A stretch of DNA of 64,000 bases from Hygrocybe punicea (taxonomy: Eukaryota; Basidiomycota; Agaricomycetes; Agaricales; Hygrophoraceae). Every line of letters starts with the position of its first letter. The stretch's first letter is position 1. Of the stretch, positions 1 to 11,629 are shown piece by piece. Both the position numbers and the translations under genes were made by a program. Location: assembly GCA_963556145.1 (NCBI GenBank), contig OY744469.1, forward strand, positions 4,250,767 through 4,314,766, in the 5' to 3' direction. The notes below the pieces were generated by a model. The model worked only from the letters and a program-made list of their open reading frames with translations, was not told the origin of the DNA and made no database searches.

Positions 1-1
1 C

Positions 2-768
2 GAAAAGTTCCTTCACCAATGTGGTGTCTTCCTTTGTGCGCAAGCATACACAGACGAGCAAAAGGTTCTTTTGGGTTTATCGTACATGAAGTCTGGTAGT
101 GCTCTACCTTGGGCCGAAAACAAGGTTCAGAGTCCCGCTTTCGCCACCTACACTTGGGCAAACTCGAAGCGGATATTCGTTCTGCCTTTGGAGATGTTGA
201 TTGAGAAGCAATGGCTCGCTTGAAGATCAAAGAGGTTAAACAAGGCAAGGCTACCGTCGATGAATATATCGTTCATTTTGAAGAATACGAGACGCTCACT
301 GGCTTTAACGATCAAGCCCTCATTGGATGTTTTAAAGATGGATTAAATCAAGCGATCATTTCGAAAATATTCGCCCTCGCAAATATGCCTACCACCCTTC
401 GAGAATGGAAACAATACGCTAGTCGATTCGATCGACAATATCGTGAATATCTTGCAACCATTTCTCCTTCCTTGAAGTCTACTGGTAAAAAGAAGGAAAC
501 TCCTAAAGCTTCCGCCTCTCCCTCTACTGCTTCGAAAACCCATAATCCCACCACCTTGTCTTCGACTTCTACACGCATTAAATCAGAATCGGTTGACCCT
601 GTTATTGCCACACAGAGGAAAGCTGCAGGACAATGTATTGTTTGTGGCTCAAAAGAACATTGGGCTAACAATTGTCCTACTCGTGCATCTTCCTCCACCA
701 CCGCTTCATCGTCGCGCAACAACAACCGTTCCTCTCGTGGTCGAGGCAAACGTTCACACAATATTTGA
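2..768 (+). pseudogene. Gag region of the chromovirus (broken)
   Basis: The reading begins in frame at base 2 with a capsid-like segment and changes frame near 150-165. It crosses a TGA at 202-204 and ends at a TGA at 766-768. A CCHC zinc knuckle (CIVCGSKEHWANNCP) sits near 637-681, followed by an Arg/Ser-rich tail typical of the nucleocapsid end of Gag. The ATG at 211 is internal to the original protein rather than a true start. After the second TGA the frame stays open to about 910, so the ancestral Gag-Pol was probably longer. Both TGA codons could derive from CGA by one C-to-T change. Confidence 0.85.
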
Positions 769-914
769 GCTGTAACAAGGGATGGAGAACAAGGAACTTC
801 AGGAACTTCTTCGGCAAAGGACAAGGACGATATTTATGTCACATCGGGTGTGTCTAACATGAGCTCTGCAGAAAAGACGGCCCTCTCTAACAAACTTGTA
901 CATGAGGGATATTA

Positions 915-3900
915 GATATTTCAGATTCGGATTCTTCGACTACTCTGGATCTTTGTAAACATAATGATGAACAATTCTATCATTGCCTTGGTTCTCTACG
1001 CTCTTCCGATGAAACATTAATTGTCAATCTATGGCTCGAAACCACTGATACTGGAGAACGATTCCCTGTTCGCATTTTAATCGATACTGGCGCTTCTGGC
1101 TGTTTCATCAACCGCCATTTCGTGGAAAACAACTCCCTTTCCTTCTCGTATTTGGAAGAACCAATACCCGTACGTAATATCGATAGGACGCCTAACCGAG
1201 ATGGACCTATTGATAAATCCTGCGACGTGATTCTTTACGTGCCACCGTCTTACCATGAACGCCTTACGCTTGAGATTTCCTCACTAGGCGATTTCGACAT
1301 CATTCTCGGCTTTCCTTGGATTCGAAAACACAATCCATACACCGGTGTTATAGAGAAAACCCTTGAAATCTTTCAAACCGGAATTCCCTTGACATCCCTG
1401 ACCGTGGATTCAATGTATGAAAACAGGATTGACTCGCAATCAGATTCTTATGAAGAATATATCGCTTCACTCGATCTCGCCTCCGATTCGAATTACTTTT
1501 CCTTTTCCCGAGATCAAATTCTACAAACCATTAACGGCATTTCCCTCGGAGATACCTCTCGTCCTACTACTGTTGAAGAAGATATGAAGGCGTTTATACC
1601 GGAGAAGTATTGGAATTATTCGGATGTTTTTCTCAAACAACATTTTGACCAACTTCCTCCCCATTCCAAATTCGATCATGCCATCAACCTTAAAGATTCC
1701 TTCAAACCCCAACAGGGCAAGTTGTATTCGCTATCTCCTCAAGAGCAAGTTGAACTCGATAAATTCTTGGACGAAAATCTTTCGACAGGACGTATTCACC
1801 CCTCGAAATCCCCCCAAGCTGCCCCCTTTTTCTTTGTGAACAAAGGTGAAGAAATTAACGCTCTAGGTTCAAGTCCTGGACTCCGTCCCGTTCAGGATTA
1901 TCGATATCTTAATGCCCACACCATTCGCGATCGTTATCCTCCCCCACTTCTTTCCGAGATCCTCCAACAACCAAAATTCCAAACAGCAAAACATTTTACC
2001 GTTATAGATATTTGCTGGGGATACAATAATATTCGGATTAAGGAAGAAGACGTATGGAAGGCTGCCTTTATCATGAATCGTGGTCTCTTTGAACCTACCG
2101 TTATGTTCTTTGGACTCTGCAATGCCCCTGCCACCTTTCAACGAATGATGAATATTCGCTTTCATGACGTTCTCACCTCCGGATGTGTATTCATTTACAT
2201 GGACGACATCATTATCCTCGGAGATACCCATGAAGAACTCGAAACGAATACTCACTGCGTACTCGACATCATGCGCAAGAATAATCTCTCTTGCAAACCC
2301 GTCAAATGTCAATTTGAAAAAGACTCCGTTAAGTATCTTGGTCAAATTATTTCTCATGGCGAAATCGCTATTAATCCTGCCAAGATACGTTCTATTTCTG
2401 ATTGGCCCATTCCTAAACGCGTTCGAGATGTTCAATCATTCCTTGGCACCATGAACTTTTGGCGCAGATTCATCAAAGATTTCTCTTCTATCGCCCAACC
2501 TCTTCACAATCTTACAAGAAAAGATAACAAATTTGCTTGGACTTCTAACTGTCAATTCGCATTCGATTCCCTTAAACAATCCATTACCTCCAAACCTATC
2601 CTTAAAGCTCCCTGACTTGATCTTCCTTATATCCTCGAAACCGACTCCTCCGGCTTTGCAATCGGTGCTGTCCTTATGCAAAAACATGATGATAAGCTTC
2701 ATCCTATTGGTTATTATTCCGCTTCACTATCTCCTGCAGAACGAAACTATTCAACTCCCGATCAAGAACTTCTGGCTATCGTTAAATCGCTATCACATTG
2801 GCATCATCTACTCGAAGGAGCTAATCATACCATTGTCATTAGGTCTGACAATCAAGCCCTCAAATACTTTATGACAAACCGCTCCCTCTCTCGTCGCCAA
2901 GCTAGATGGTCCGAATTTCTCTGTCGCTTCGATTTCTGTATAGAACATATCCCTGGAACACGTAACCATGCTGATGGCTTATCTCGCCGCCCTGATTATT
3001 TCCCTGAAGGTCCCGATAACTTGGATAGAGCTCTGCTTTCGGAATCTCACTTCATCAATGCGATCATTAATTTATCCTCTCCTAGATTCCTTAATCGACT
3101 TCGCTTCCCATCCCCATTGCCACCTTACATCTCTTCTAAAATCTCCGATTCCTCTTCCCGGTGGTCCCTCATAGATGGATTGGTCCGCGATGCTAGAGAA
3201 CGCATAGTTGTGCCCGAGGTTGTTTCTCTGCGCACCGAGATTATTCGTTCGGCTCATTCACCACCTCATGCTGGGCATCCTGGAATAGACAAGACATGCG
3301 ACCTTATCTCTCGCGATTATGTCTGGGAATCACTTCATCGAGATGTTTCTAATTTTATTGCCTCCTGTCCTGATTGTCAATGTACTAAGATACTACGTTC
3401 ATGCCCTACAGGACTATTACACCCTCTTCCTCCTGCTTCCACAGCATGGGAAGAAATCACTGCGGACTTCATAACGCAGTTACCACTCTCCTTTGGATTC
3501 GATGCAATCTTTGTTGTTGTCAATCGCTTTACGAAACGTGCTCATTTCATTCCTACAACTTCTGCGCTCTCCGCTGAAGGTGCTGCACGACTCTTTTGAG
3601 ATCACATCTGGAAATCGCACGGATGGCCTAAAAAGATCATTTCTGATCGTGGAATGCAATTCGCAGCAAAATTCACTGCTGAACTCAACAAACTTCTTGG
3701 AATTGATACGGCTTTATCCACTGCTTATCATCCTCAAACCGATGGACAAACGGAACGCACTAATCAAGAACTGGAACAGTACCTCCAGCTCTATACCAAC
3801 TTTATGCAATCCGATTGGTCCGAGTGGTTATCACAGGCTGAGTTCTCTTATAACAACCGCTTGCATTCTTCCACCGGCTTCTCCCCTTTCTATTTAGAAT

Positions 3901-4514
3901 ATGGCCGCCATCCCCGAACTCCCCTATCTATCGACAAACTGGAATCCAACAATCCCTCCGCTAACGATTTTCTCATGACCCTACACGATGTGCAACATGC
4001 CACAAGTCTTTCTTTACAACGAACCACTGATGACATGAAGCACTTTGCTGATAGAAAACATAAACATATCACCTTCGATATTGGACAACTTGTTTGGTTG
4101 GACATACGAAACCTCAACACCGGACGACTGACAAAAAAGCTAGATGTTAGACGCACTGGACCCTTCCCCATCATCGATCGTATTTCTCCTGTGGCCTACA
4201 AACTCCAACTTCCACGTTCTTGGAAAGTTCACCCCGTCTTTCACGTTTCCCTACTGCAACCGGCTGTTATTAACGAACAGTTACATCCTCCTGTGACAGA
4301 TGACAACTTGCGTCCTCCTCCCGATATCATTGACAAACACGAGGAATACAAAGTTGAAACCATCATCGATCATCGTTATTGCCGCCACAAGAAGGAATAC
4401 CTCGTGAAATGGAAAGGCTACTCCGCCGATGAAAATACTTGGGAACCTCTTTCCAATTTGCGTCATGCACGTGATGCAATTCTGGAATACGAAGATCGAA
4501 GAAACACCACGTGA
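915..4514 (+). pseudogene. Pol polyprotein: PR-RT-RH-IN-chromodomain, two in-frame stops
   Basis: One frame runs from about 915 to 4514. The order is: aspartic protease (LIDTGAS, 1077-1097); reverse transcriptase (YMDD at 2196-2207); RNase H (ETDSSG about 2637, TPDQELLAIV about 2755, RSDNQALKY about 2845); integrase with an H/H/C/C zinc region about 3250-3400; catalytic D, D and E segments (TADF about 3460, SDRG about 3640, ERTNQE about 3750); a GPY/F-like module; and a chromodomain about 4340-4500 (EYLVKWKGYSADENTWEPL). The frame is broken only by TGA at 2613-2615 and 3597-3599. It lies one frame back from gag, with the shift near 905-915. Length and order fit a full chromovirus Pol. The stops make this copy a pseudogene. 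Confidence 0.92.
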
Positions 4515-4598
4515 TGTCATTACCAATTTCCTATATAACCTCTGACATTTTTTTTCCGTCTTCTTCGCTCTTTTGCCTTCTGCCCATCATTTCGATCC

Positions 4599-5711
4599 GT
4601 GACACACAACATCATTCCTCGCTTTCGTCTCCTTAACTTGGGCTTACCCCTTTGCCATTCTCAGCGCATCCTTACCAAATATCGTCGCTTCCAGTTCTCT
4701 ATTCACCTCGACTGTCTCGACGACGATCCTTGTCCCACCCCTCCTCGGCTGGTTATCCCACGGTATATGTACCGTGCCACTAATCGTGAATACAATTGGC
4801 CACCCGAACATCTTTGGCAAGATCCTTCTGCTTGGCCCACCCGTCCACCTCTTTTCTTTGTGTTAGCCCAGTGGGATTCACTCGTTTTCCTTCGAATCTT
4901 CCATTCAGCTGCCCCTGGTGCCGCACATCTCCAATATGTCCAACATTTGCTCCAACGTGCCTTTTCCTTCCTTGGAGCAATTGTAAGGTCGTTTATATCA
5001 TCAATCTCTTGGCCTCTTTCCAGTCCACTCTCAACCTTCACTTCCCTCACCACCGTATCAAAGTCGCCCTCCCCGGCGAATTCTGGCACCGTAATTTCAC
5101 CCGTCCCCTTGGCTTCGCAGACAATGAAGTCTTATACCGATGTGTCCAGGCCTGCGATGGAAATTTCCTCCTCATGCCCCCTGCCACTCCGTATCAACGA
5201 TGGACGCGTAACCGAGGAGCTAGATATGTTAGAAGATATGGAGATCGCCAACGGAGACGAGGACTACATAGAGTCATGCGTGGACTATGATGACAACTTT
5301 GCTGAGTTCATCGCTACTGCTCATCTGGTCTTTCCCTCTCCTCCCTCTCCTTCTTCTTTGCCGCCTTCTACCTTCTACATTTCCCTAGAAGGCGACTTCG
5401 ATACCTGGTTGAATACCCCTGCTCCCCTCCTGTCCCTTCCGATCGCCGCCTTCCCTTTACGAGGTCGTTCTTGTTCTTGTTCTTGTTCACGTCCGCGTTC
5501 TCATGTACACCACTTTAAATGCTTCCGATGCGATGACGGTGACCGACTATGCCGTTATGCATTGGAACTATTGACCTTCAATCGGATTTTCGAACTTCAT
5601 CGTGAGGATAGGCTCCCTTCCTCCCTCCTCCGCGACTGTGAGCAGTTTCTCTGTTGGACACTGAAGGGTAATATGTGGACATATGTTTCTCCGGCTGGTA
5701 GAGTGTTATGA
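4599..5711 (+). pseudogene. Third ORF of the chromovirus, unknown function
   Basis: A 370-codon open frame lies between the chromodomain and the 3' LTR and ends a few bases inside the LTR. I do not recognise it. The best protein-like sequence seems to switch frame. The N-terminal third (PPEHLWQDPSAWP region) is in one frame, a stretch at about 4985-5205 reads better in the +2 frame (ALPGEFWHRNFTRPLG), and an acidic part (EDMEIANGDEDYIES) and a Cys-containing tail return to the first frame. This looks like an accessory protein hit by two compensating indels. A chance ORF remains possible. Comparison with intact family members would decide. Confidence 0.45.
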
Positions 5712-6101
5712 TTTCTTAGCTAAACGTGCTTACTTTTTCCTTTTCCTTCTCACTCTCCTCTTCTGCTATCATTAGTCATTCCTTTCATATATGCGCTGCC
5801 ATTTCCTTCCGCTTAGTTGTATCATACGACAAATGCTGTATGTTATCTCCTTTCATTCATGTTTCATCCCTTATCACCATATGCTACGGTGCATAGCCCC
5901 TATCCCTTTCCTCATAACATAGCCACTCCCTTGGACTATATAAGTAGTCTACTTTCAACTTGTACTGTAGACTTTAAATTTCGTATCACTTGCTACTCAA
6001 TCACTTCCTCTACTCTAAGATTGACTGCCTTCAGAACCTAAGCCCTTTTCTCTAAACCGTCTTGTGAAGTAAAAACCTTCGGCTTATTCTGTCGCATTAC
6101 A
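5704..6101 (+). repeat. 3' LTR of the chromovirus
   Basis: The segment starts TGTTATGA and ends GCATTACA, giving the TG...CA ends of an LTR, and lies directly after the element's coding region. A TATA-like box (CTATATAAG) is at about 5936-5944. The mate LTR is outside the window, so the boundaries and the target duplication cannot be confirmed. Confidence 0.65.
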
Positions 6102-6109
6102 CTCTTGAC

Positions 6110-7747
6110 CAATCCAAGCTGCTAACAGAGTCGTTTTCTTGACAGTGGTATCGACTCGCTTAGCCACACGATGACGAAACTCTTGGAGGAGATCTACATT
6201 AAAACTGGCATGATTGGGATGGCCTTGTTTGCTGGTCCCGAGCCCAGCCAAGGCGGGAATATTACTGTACTTGAGTGAGTGGTACTGCAACTTGAATTTT
6301 TGATTTCTTGGACTGATTGTGCTCGGTTGTTGAGATTCCACAAGGGAAAATCAACTCATGGTCACGATTTTGGAGTTGCCCATGACGAGTTTGCCACTCA
6401 TGTTCGGAAACCTTTCAATCACGTCCCGTTGTTTTCATGAGTACCACAAATTGTTTCCTTTTTTTGCATCAATAACAGTAAATCTGCAGCAAATTCTGTA
6501 CGGATTTCCTGAGCGCTTCCAGGAACTAAGGATCTCGCCAATTATTTAAGCAAGGTATGTACTGAGTTTCGATGGAATGTTTTTCTCACTCACCTTACCT
6601 TCCAGCCCGACGACGATGACTTGGCTAAACCCTCAGATGCCTCTCGCTGAACCTGGGCTTCCTTGCCCAAAGGTGATGGCAAGGAGAAATGCCACTATAG
6701 TTCGGCTGAGATGATCGATGACTGGGACGACGAGGGTCCGGCCAATCGACTTGAGGTGCCAAAACCCACTTGGTCTGCTGCAGCCCTGGACACTGAGTCT
6801 GAATATGAGAGGGAGAAGCGCAAGAATGTTGAGAGGAACCGAGCATTGCTGAAGGATGTGCAGGGATCTTACGTGGAACTGATAAAGGACCTCGGGAGGT
6901 CTTTGCCGTCTGGGTCTAAACCAAAGGCTGGAACAGCAATGAAGAGTTTGGAGGACCAATTGGTCTTCAGTTTGTCTAAGGTATGTTCAAGTTCACATTC
7001 ATTGAATGGCTGCAACACTGATGGATCACATGTAGCTAAATGAGAAGGGTGGATTGGAGTCAGAAGATGATGGCAACAATACTAGTGGTTCGCTGGCACC
7101 AGAAGGGACTGTTTCTGAGAACATGCCTATTTGTGAGAAGTCTGCTTCACCTGAATGGCTCCAGAAGTATATTGACAGGTTGGAAGCTGTTGGGGGACCT
7201 GAGCCTCTCAAGGAGATCATTCAAAAGTTTCCTAGGTTTGAGATGGCATTGGGTTTTCCGACTGGGCAGGTAGGTGAATTTAATTGATTACAGTTTTGCC
7301 ACACTCACATGGATGTAGGGAAAAGCCATCGTATTGTCTACTACTGGTCGGCCTGATATAATTGGTCACTGGATCAATAGTGGACGAAAAGCTTTACCAG
7401 TGATTGATGATCTGCCTGCTTTTGTGGGGTCCTGGAAGAAATGGTGGGGTGTCCTGCAACCCAAGTCACGTGTCCAGAAAGGTAATGGCAAGTGGTCCCG
7501 AGGGGTAGATGATAAGGAGGAGTGGGAGGACTTACGTAAAGGAAGCATTAATGGCTTCTTTAACATTGTGGTTAGTCTTGCCTCTTGGTGGATGGCACTG
7601 AAGACTGCAGCACAGTGGAAGATATTCCTTGAGATGATTGATGAGGTGTCCTGGGCAATGGATCAGATGATGGGTGAGGTTGGAGCTGGGAAGAAGCATG
7701 GTCACAACACTGTTGAAGAGGAGGGTAGTAGAAAATCCAAGAAGTGA
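6110..7747 (+). pseudogene. Broken multi-exon gene, Agaricomycete family of unknown function
   Basis: Several exons can be chained with short GT-AG introns: about 6253-6310; 6551-6605 (GTATGT...CCAG); 6981-7035 (GTATGT...GTAG); and one near 7270-7318. Downstream exons contain an acidic start (EMIDDWDDEG) and a conserved-looking end with Trp pairs (SWKKWWGVLQP, GSINGFFNIVVSLASWW), ending at 7745-7747. Proteins with this Trp-rich ending recur in Agaricomycete genomes from memory, but I know no function. A TGA at 6648-6650 lies in frame (from CGA by one change), with another TGA in the exon near 6510. The chromovirus LTR abuts its 5' side, so the N-terminus is missing or displaced. Confidence 0.6.
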
Positions 7748-8280
7748 GTCAACTATTCATTTTCTTTGATTGGTGTCTGAAAAGTGAAGTAGGCAGAGAA
7801 AGGCCTGATGTGGGCTATGAGCATGGGGGGGGGGAATTTGTGATATACCCAGAAGTATTTTGTGTTTGATGGTTGGCTTGGAAAAATGATTGGGGTGCTA
7901 TGATATTTGCTTCTGCATTGAAACTGAAAGTTGATCCCTGAGCCAGATTTGGTCCAGATAAAATCTTGCAGTAATTGGGCCTAACATTTGAAGAGACAAG
8001 CTATGGTCCTGAATAAAGGTTGATCCTGTAATATGTTGACTGTCAATAAGTCCCACAGGAAATGACCCACAACAATACCTGAACCAATGTTGTCGCATGC
8101 TAGAAGTTTGTAATGCATGTTGATATGTGTGATGGCTGTATGTCCCCAGTCCCCAGCAGGAAGTGATCACTGAACTGAAGGAAATGATGATTGTGAGTCC
8201 CATGATTGTGTGTTGAGAGTCAAAGGCAGGAAATGATCACTGAAATGAAGAAAGTATTGATTGGAAGTGTATTTCCTGAT
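7748..8280. other. Non-coding interval
   Basis: No supported gene. It holds a run of ten G near 7826 and a short duplicated motif (CAGGAAGTGATCACTGAA-like) at about 8156 and 8226. Confidence 0.5.
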
Positions 8281-8928
8281 GCAATCCAATGCTGCAGCAA
8301 TAGCTGGGCCCTGGCCAACCCAATGCTGCAGCAATAGCTGAAGCTAGGTCAACCTACCCTGCAGCAAGAGCTGGGGCCGGGTCAACCCAGTGCTGCAGCA
8401 ATAGCTGGGCCCCGGTTGACCCATTGCTGCAGCAACAGCTGCAGCTAGGTCAACCAAATGCTGCAGCAAGCGCTGGGCCAGGGTCAACCCAGTGCTCCAG
8501 CAATAGCTGGACCCCAGTCACCCTACCCTCCAGCAAGTGCTGGACCCAGGTCAACCCAGTGCTACAGCAACAGCTGGACCCAGGTCAACCCCCACCTGAA
8601 GCAAGAGCTGGTCTGGGGTCAACCCAGTGCTGCAGCAATAACTGAAACCAGGTCAACCCACATTGCTTCAACAGCTGGACCTGGGTCAACCCAACCATCC
8701 TGGAATAGCTGCCCTGGGTTAACCTACCCCATGGCAGAGCTGACACTGGGTTGACCCACCGAGATGCTCTTCACCAGCAAGAGCTGTACCTGGGTCAACC
8801 TACCCCTCTACATTTCCCCAGCAAGAGCTGTCCTTTGGGTTAACCTACCCTTCCAGCAAGCAACTGCACTATGTGTACCTACCTTTTGCAACTATATCTG
8901 CAATTCGGTTAACCAAAACGACTGGGTC
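8281..8928. repeat. 34-bp-period minisatellite, family copy 1
   Basis: About thirteen units of 33-35 bp alternate two palindrome-like modules: GGTCAACC (also GGTTAACC, GGTTGACC) and CAGCAATAGCTG (also CAGCAAGAGCTG). The array decays near 8700 into a non-tandem terminal block with CTATGTGTACCTACC and GGTTAACCAAAACGACTG. The same terminal block follows the array at 54 kb, and a weaker form follows the one at 38.6-39.2 kb. Short open frames here are translations of the repeat, not genes. Confidence 0.85.
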
Positions 8929-9465
8929 TACTGAGGGGGAGAAGGGGCAGGTGGTGGATGGGAGGTGGGGATGGTGGATGGTAGATGGTAGGCAGGGGGA
9001 GAAGGGGTAGGAGCCAGTCAGGGGGAGAAGGAAGGGAGGAGGGAGGAGGGCAAGGGGAAAGGTGGGAAAGGGAGGACCAACAAAATTACATACCAGTGTT
9101 CCCCTGGTGTCCACAGCCCTCCGCGTCCTTGCCCTTGTCCCCGTTGTCATCATCGTCATCCCTGTCCCGGTCCCCACCCTCGTTGTCCTCATTGTCCTCA
9201 TTGTTGTCCCGGTCCCAGTCCTTGTCCTTGTCCTCATTGTCCTCGTTGTTGTCCTGGTCCCAGTCCTTGTCCTTGTCCCTGTCCCCATCGTTGTCGTTGT
9301 CATTGCCACCCTCATCCCTGTCCCTGTCCCTGTCATTGTCGTTGTCGTTGCCATCCCCATCCCTGTCTCCATCATCCCCATCCCTGTCTCCATCATCCCC
9401 GTCCCTGTCTCCATCGTCCCCATCCCTGTCTCCGTCGTCCCCGTCCCTGTCTCCGCCGTCCCCAT

Positions 9466-10275
9466 TGAAAGGGTGCAGGTAATGTGAACGTAATCAAATA
9501 CCAACTCTACCACAGTGCTGTACGAATTCTGAGGGGTTCAATCTCAATCCAAAAGGTTAATAAAAATACTCAGAGGTGCTCTGGATAGTGGTGATGATGT
9601 TTCTGATGTGCGCGATATGCGCGATGTGCGCGGTGTGTGCGAAACAGTCAGCGATGTTTTTGGTGTATATGTAGCACTTTGTAGAAGGAACGCAAAGTTT
9701 AATAGAGCACAGCGGAGCTATTGCATGGACGGCGCAGTAAAGAGGTGATATGATAGACTGGAATCGGGGGTATACAAGACGTCTCTCTAGTATGTAAACT
9801 ATAGAGGGAAGTTGGTTGTTAGGACAATAAAGGGTGAAGAAGGCAAGACAAATAGACGGCGTGCGACGGAACTATGGTGCAATAGGGATGAAATGGAACT
9901 GAAACAAAGGGTATAGCACCATGCGAAGCAATTTCCAAAATATCTAGAGGATAGGAGCTATAATGTTTGAAATAAGTGAAACATGTCGCATAAAGACTTC
10001 CCTGGAACCGGAATGGAATCGGAATGGAATAGGGTGAATGGTATAAGCGTGGGTGATGTTGGAGAGGCTCGAAATATGTTTCCAAAAGGGCCGAAGAGCT
10101 CCGAAGAAAATCGCCATAATGTCAAAGTATCACCCGTATCGCGCGCATATCGCAGTCGCATCACAATGGAGATACATATAAATCGGGATGTTTCGCAGTG
10201 AATCGCAGCATGTTGAGGCTAGAATAGGTCCAATAGAACATTTCCGTGCTTAGGGATGTGCACTGCATATTATCA
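9466..10275. mobile_element. LTR-like insertion in the left foldback arm
   Basis: The sequence is absent from the matching right arm. It starts TGAAAGGG and ends ATTATCA, so it has TG...CA ends. It is flanked by TCCCCAT at 9459-9465 and 10276-10282. Because the surrounding tract is itself made of TCCCCAT-like hexamers, the duplication could be partly by chance. It contains a short GATGTGCGC repeat near 9610-9640, a TATA-like ACATATAAAT near 10172, and no coding region. A solo LTR is the best reading. Confidence 0.45.
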
Positions 10276-11060
10276 TCCCCATCGTTGTGCCTCGTCGTAG
10301 TCCTCGTTGTCCTTGTCACCGCGTGGCCCTGTTCCCGTTCGTGTTGTCCTTGCTGTCCCGTTTGCCGTCCCGTCCTTGCCGTTTCCATCCTCATCGTCCC
10401 TGTTGCTGTCGTCCTTGGCTCCGTGTCCTCGTTGTCCCGTTCCCCCATCCCGGTGGTCCTCGTTTCCGTCATCTGTTGTTTCTGTCCCCATCCCCATGCC
10501 CACCGCCCTCCTTGTCGTCCTCGCCTTCATTGGCCCTGCTCATTGTCGTCTTCCCATTGTCGTAGTTCCCGTGCCTGCTGTGTCATCGTCTTCCCCGTTG
10601 TCGCTGTTGTCACGTTTGCCCTCGTTCTTGTCTTCGTTTACGCCATCGCCGTCATTCAAATCGTCCTCCTTGCTGTCGTGGTCTGCCTGGGTTGTCCCCA
10701 TTCACAGCTGCGTTCTCCATCTCCTTGTTGCCCACACCATGTCTGCTTGTTGTTGCTGTTGCATTTGCGTTTGTTTGGCACGAGGGTGTAGCAAAAAACC
10801 TACAAATGTTTAAGTAGTCAGTAGAATGAAGAAAAAAGATAAAGAACACTTACCTGGGGTGCTCTGGCATCCACACCCGTTGTCGCGTCATGGTTGAAAA
10901 CCACAAGTCCTGTTGAACTTGTGCGTGAGAATTTCAACCAGGATTTGCCGATGTCCCAAATGGGGTCGAGTTGCCATATAGGGAAGGGTGGCAGGATTTT
11001 CTTATTATTATTACATGTACTACAACGCCTCAATGGCCAGGGCAAGACTATGAAGAGATG
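10260..11060 (-). pseudogene. Spliced gene copy in the left foldback arm
   Basis: Reading leftward, an exon rich in Trp/Pro/Lys (PIWQLDPIWDIGKSW) ends at 10854. A 54-nt intron (10853-10800, GTAAGT...TGTAG) follows, and then an Ala/Thr/Asn-rich exon (ATPSCQTNANATATT). The DNA beyond becomes a degenerate hexamer tract that reads as Asp/Asn/Gly/Glu-rich on this strand. The right arm has the same exon-intron-exon arrangement in opposite orientation. I do not recognise the protein. Whether it is a real gene or a conserved non-coding arm is undecided. Confidence 0.4.
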
Positions 11061-11629
11061 TAGGTATGATATACCTACCCTGAGGGGAGTTTGTGTATTT
11101 TATTTCATTTTATATGTGGAGATATTCACCATGCATTTTATGCCTCTGCCAAAATTGGACCCTTGAACAGCTAACTTTGCAAGTACACATCTGAAAAATC
11201 TAAAATTAATTCTAGGAGTGCTAGGTAAGGTATACATTGTGTTCCAGACAAGTGCCTGGTAGTTGGTGGTACAGGGAATGTGTTGGGGCCAAAATGGAGT
11301 TGGATCTTTGCATTGTGGCTAGACAATCAACAGTCCGTATAAACAGACATAATCATGAATGGATTGTGAGTGACAAGTTCATCATATTTTGGCCCCAACA
11401 CATTCCCTGCACCACCAACTACCAGGCACTTGTCTGGAACACAATGTATACCTTACCTAGCACTCCTAGAATTAATTTTAGATTTTTCAGATGTGTACTT
11501 GCAAAGTTAGCTGTTCAAGGGTCCAATTTTGGCAGAGGCATAAAATGCATGGTGAATATCTCCACATATAAAATAAAATAAAATACACAAACTCCCCTCA
11601 GGGTAGGTATATCATACCTACATCTCTTC

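Larger units (their letters stand above)
1..6101 (+). mobile_element. Ty3/gypsy chromovirus, 5' end off-window, decayed
   Basis: Gag-like sequence with a CCHC knuckle, protease, reverse transcriptase, RNase H, integrase and a C-terminal chromodomain follow in Ty3/gypsy order. They are followed by an extra open frame and a probable 3' LTR. The 5' LTR and the start of gag lie before base 1. The element carries four in-frame TGA codons and at least two frame changes, so this copy is not autonomous. The chromodomain places it among chromoviruses, which use this module to target chromatin. Confidence 0.93.

Noticed and set aside
1..4514. Genetic-code change (TGA as sense) to explain repeated TGA codons
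   Set aside because: Intact genes here use TGA rarely or as a stop, and each internal TGA is one CpG transition from CGA, so decay is the simpler explanation.
8985..9487. Long frames reading as Ser/Leu or Val/Pro/Ile repeats, and Met/Thr/Gly repeats on the other strand
   Set aside because: All come from one degenerate hexamer tract. Every frame is open because the repeat avoids stops, so openness is no evidence of coding.
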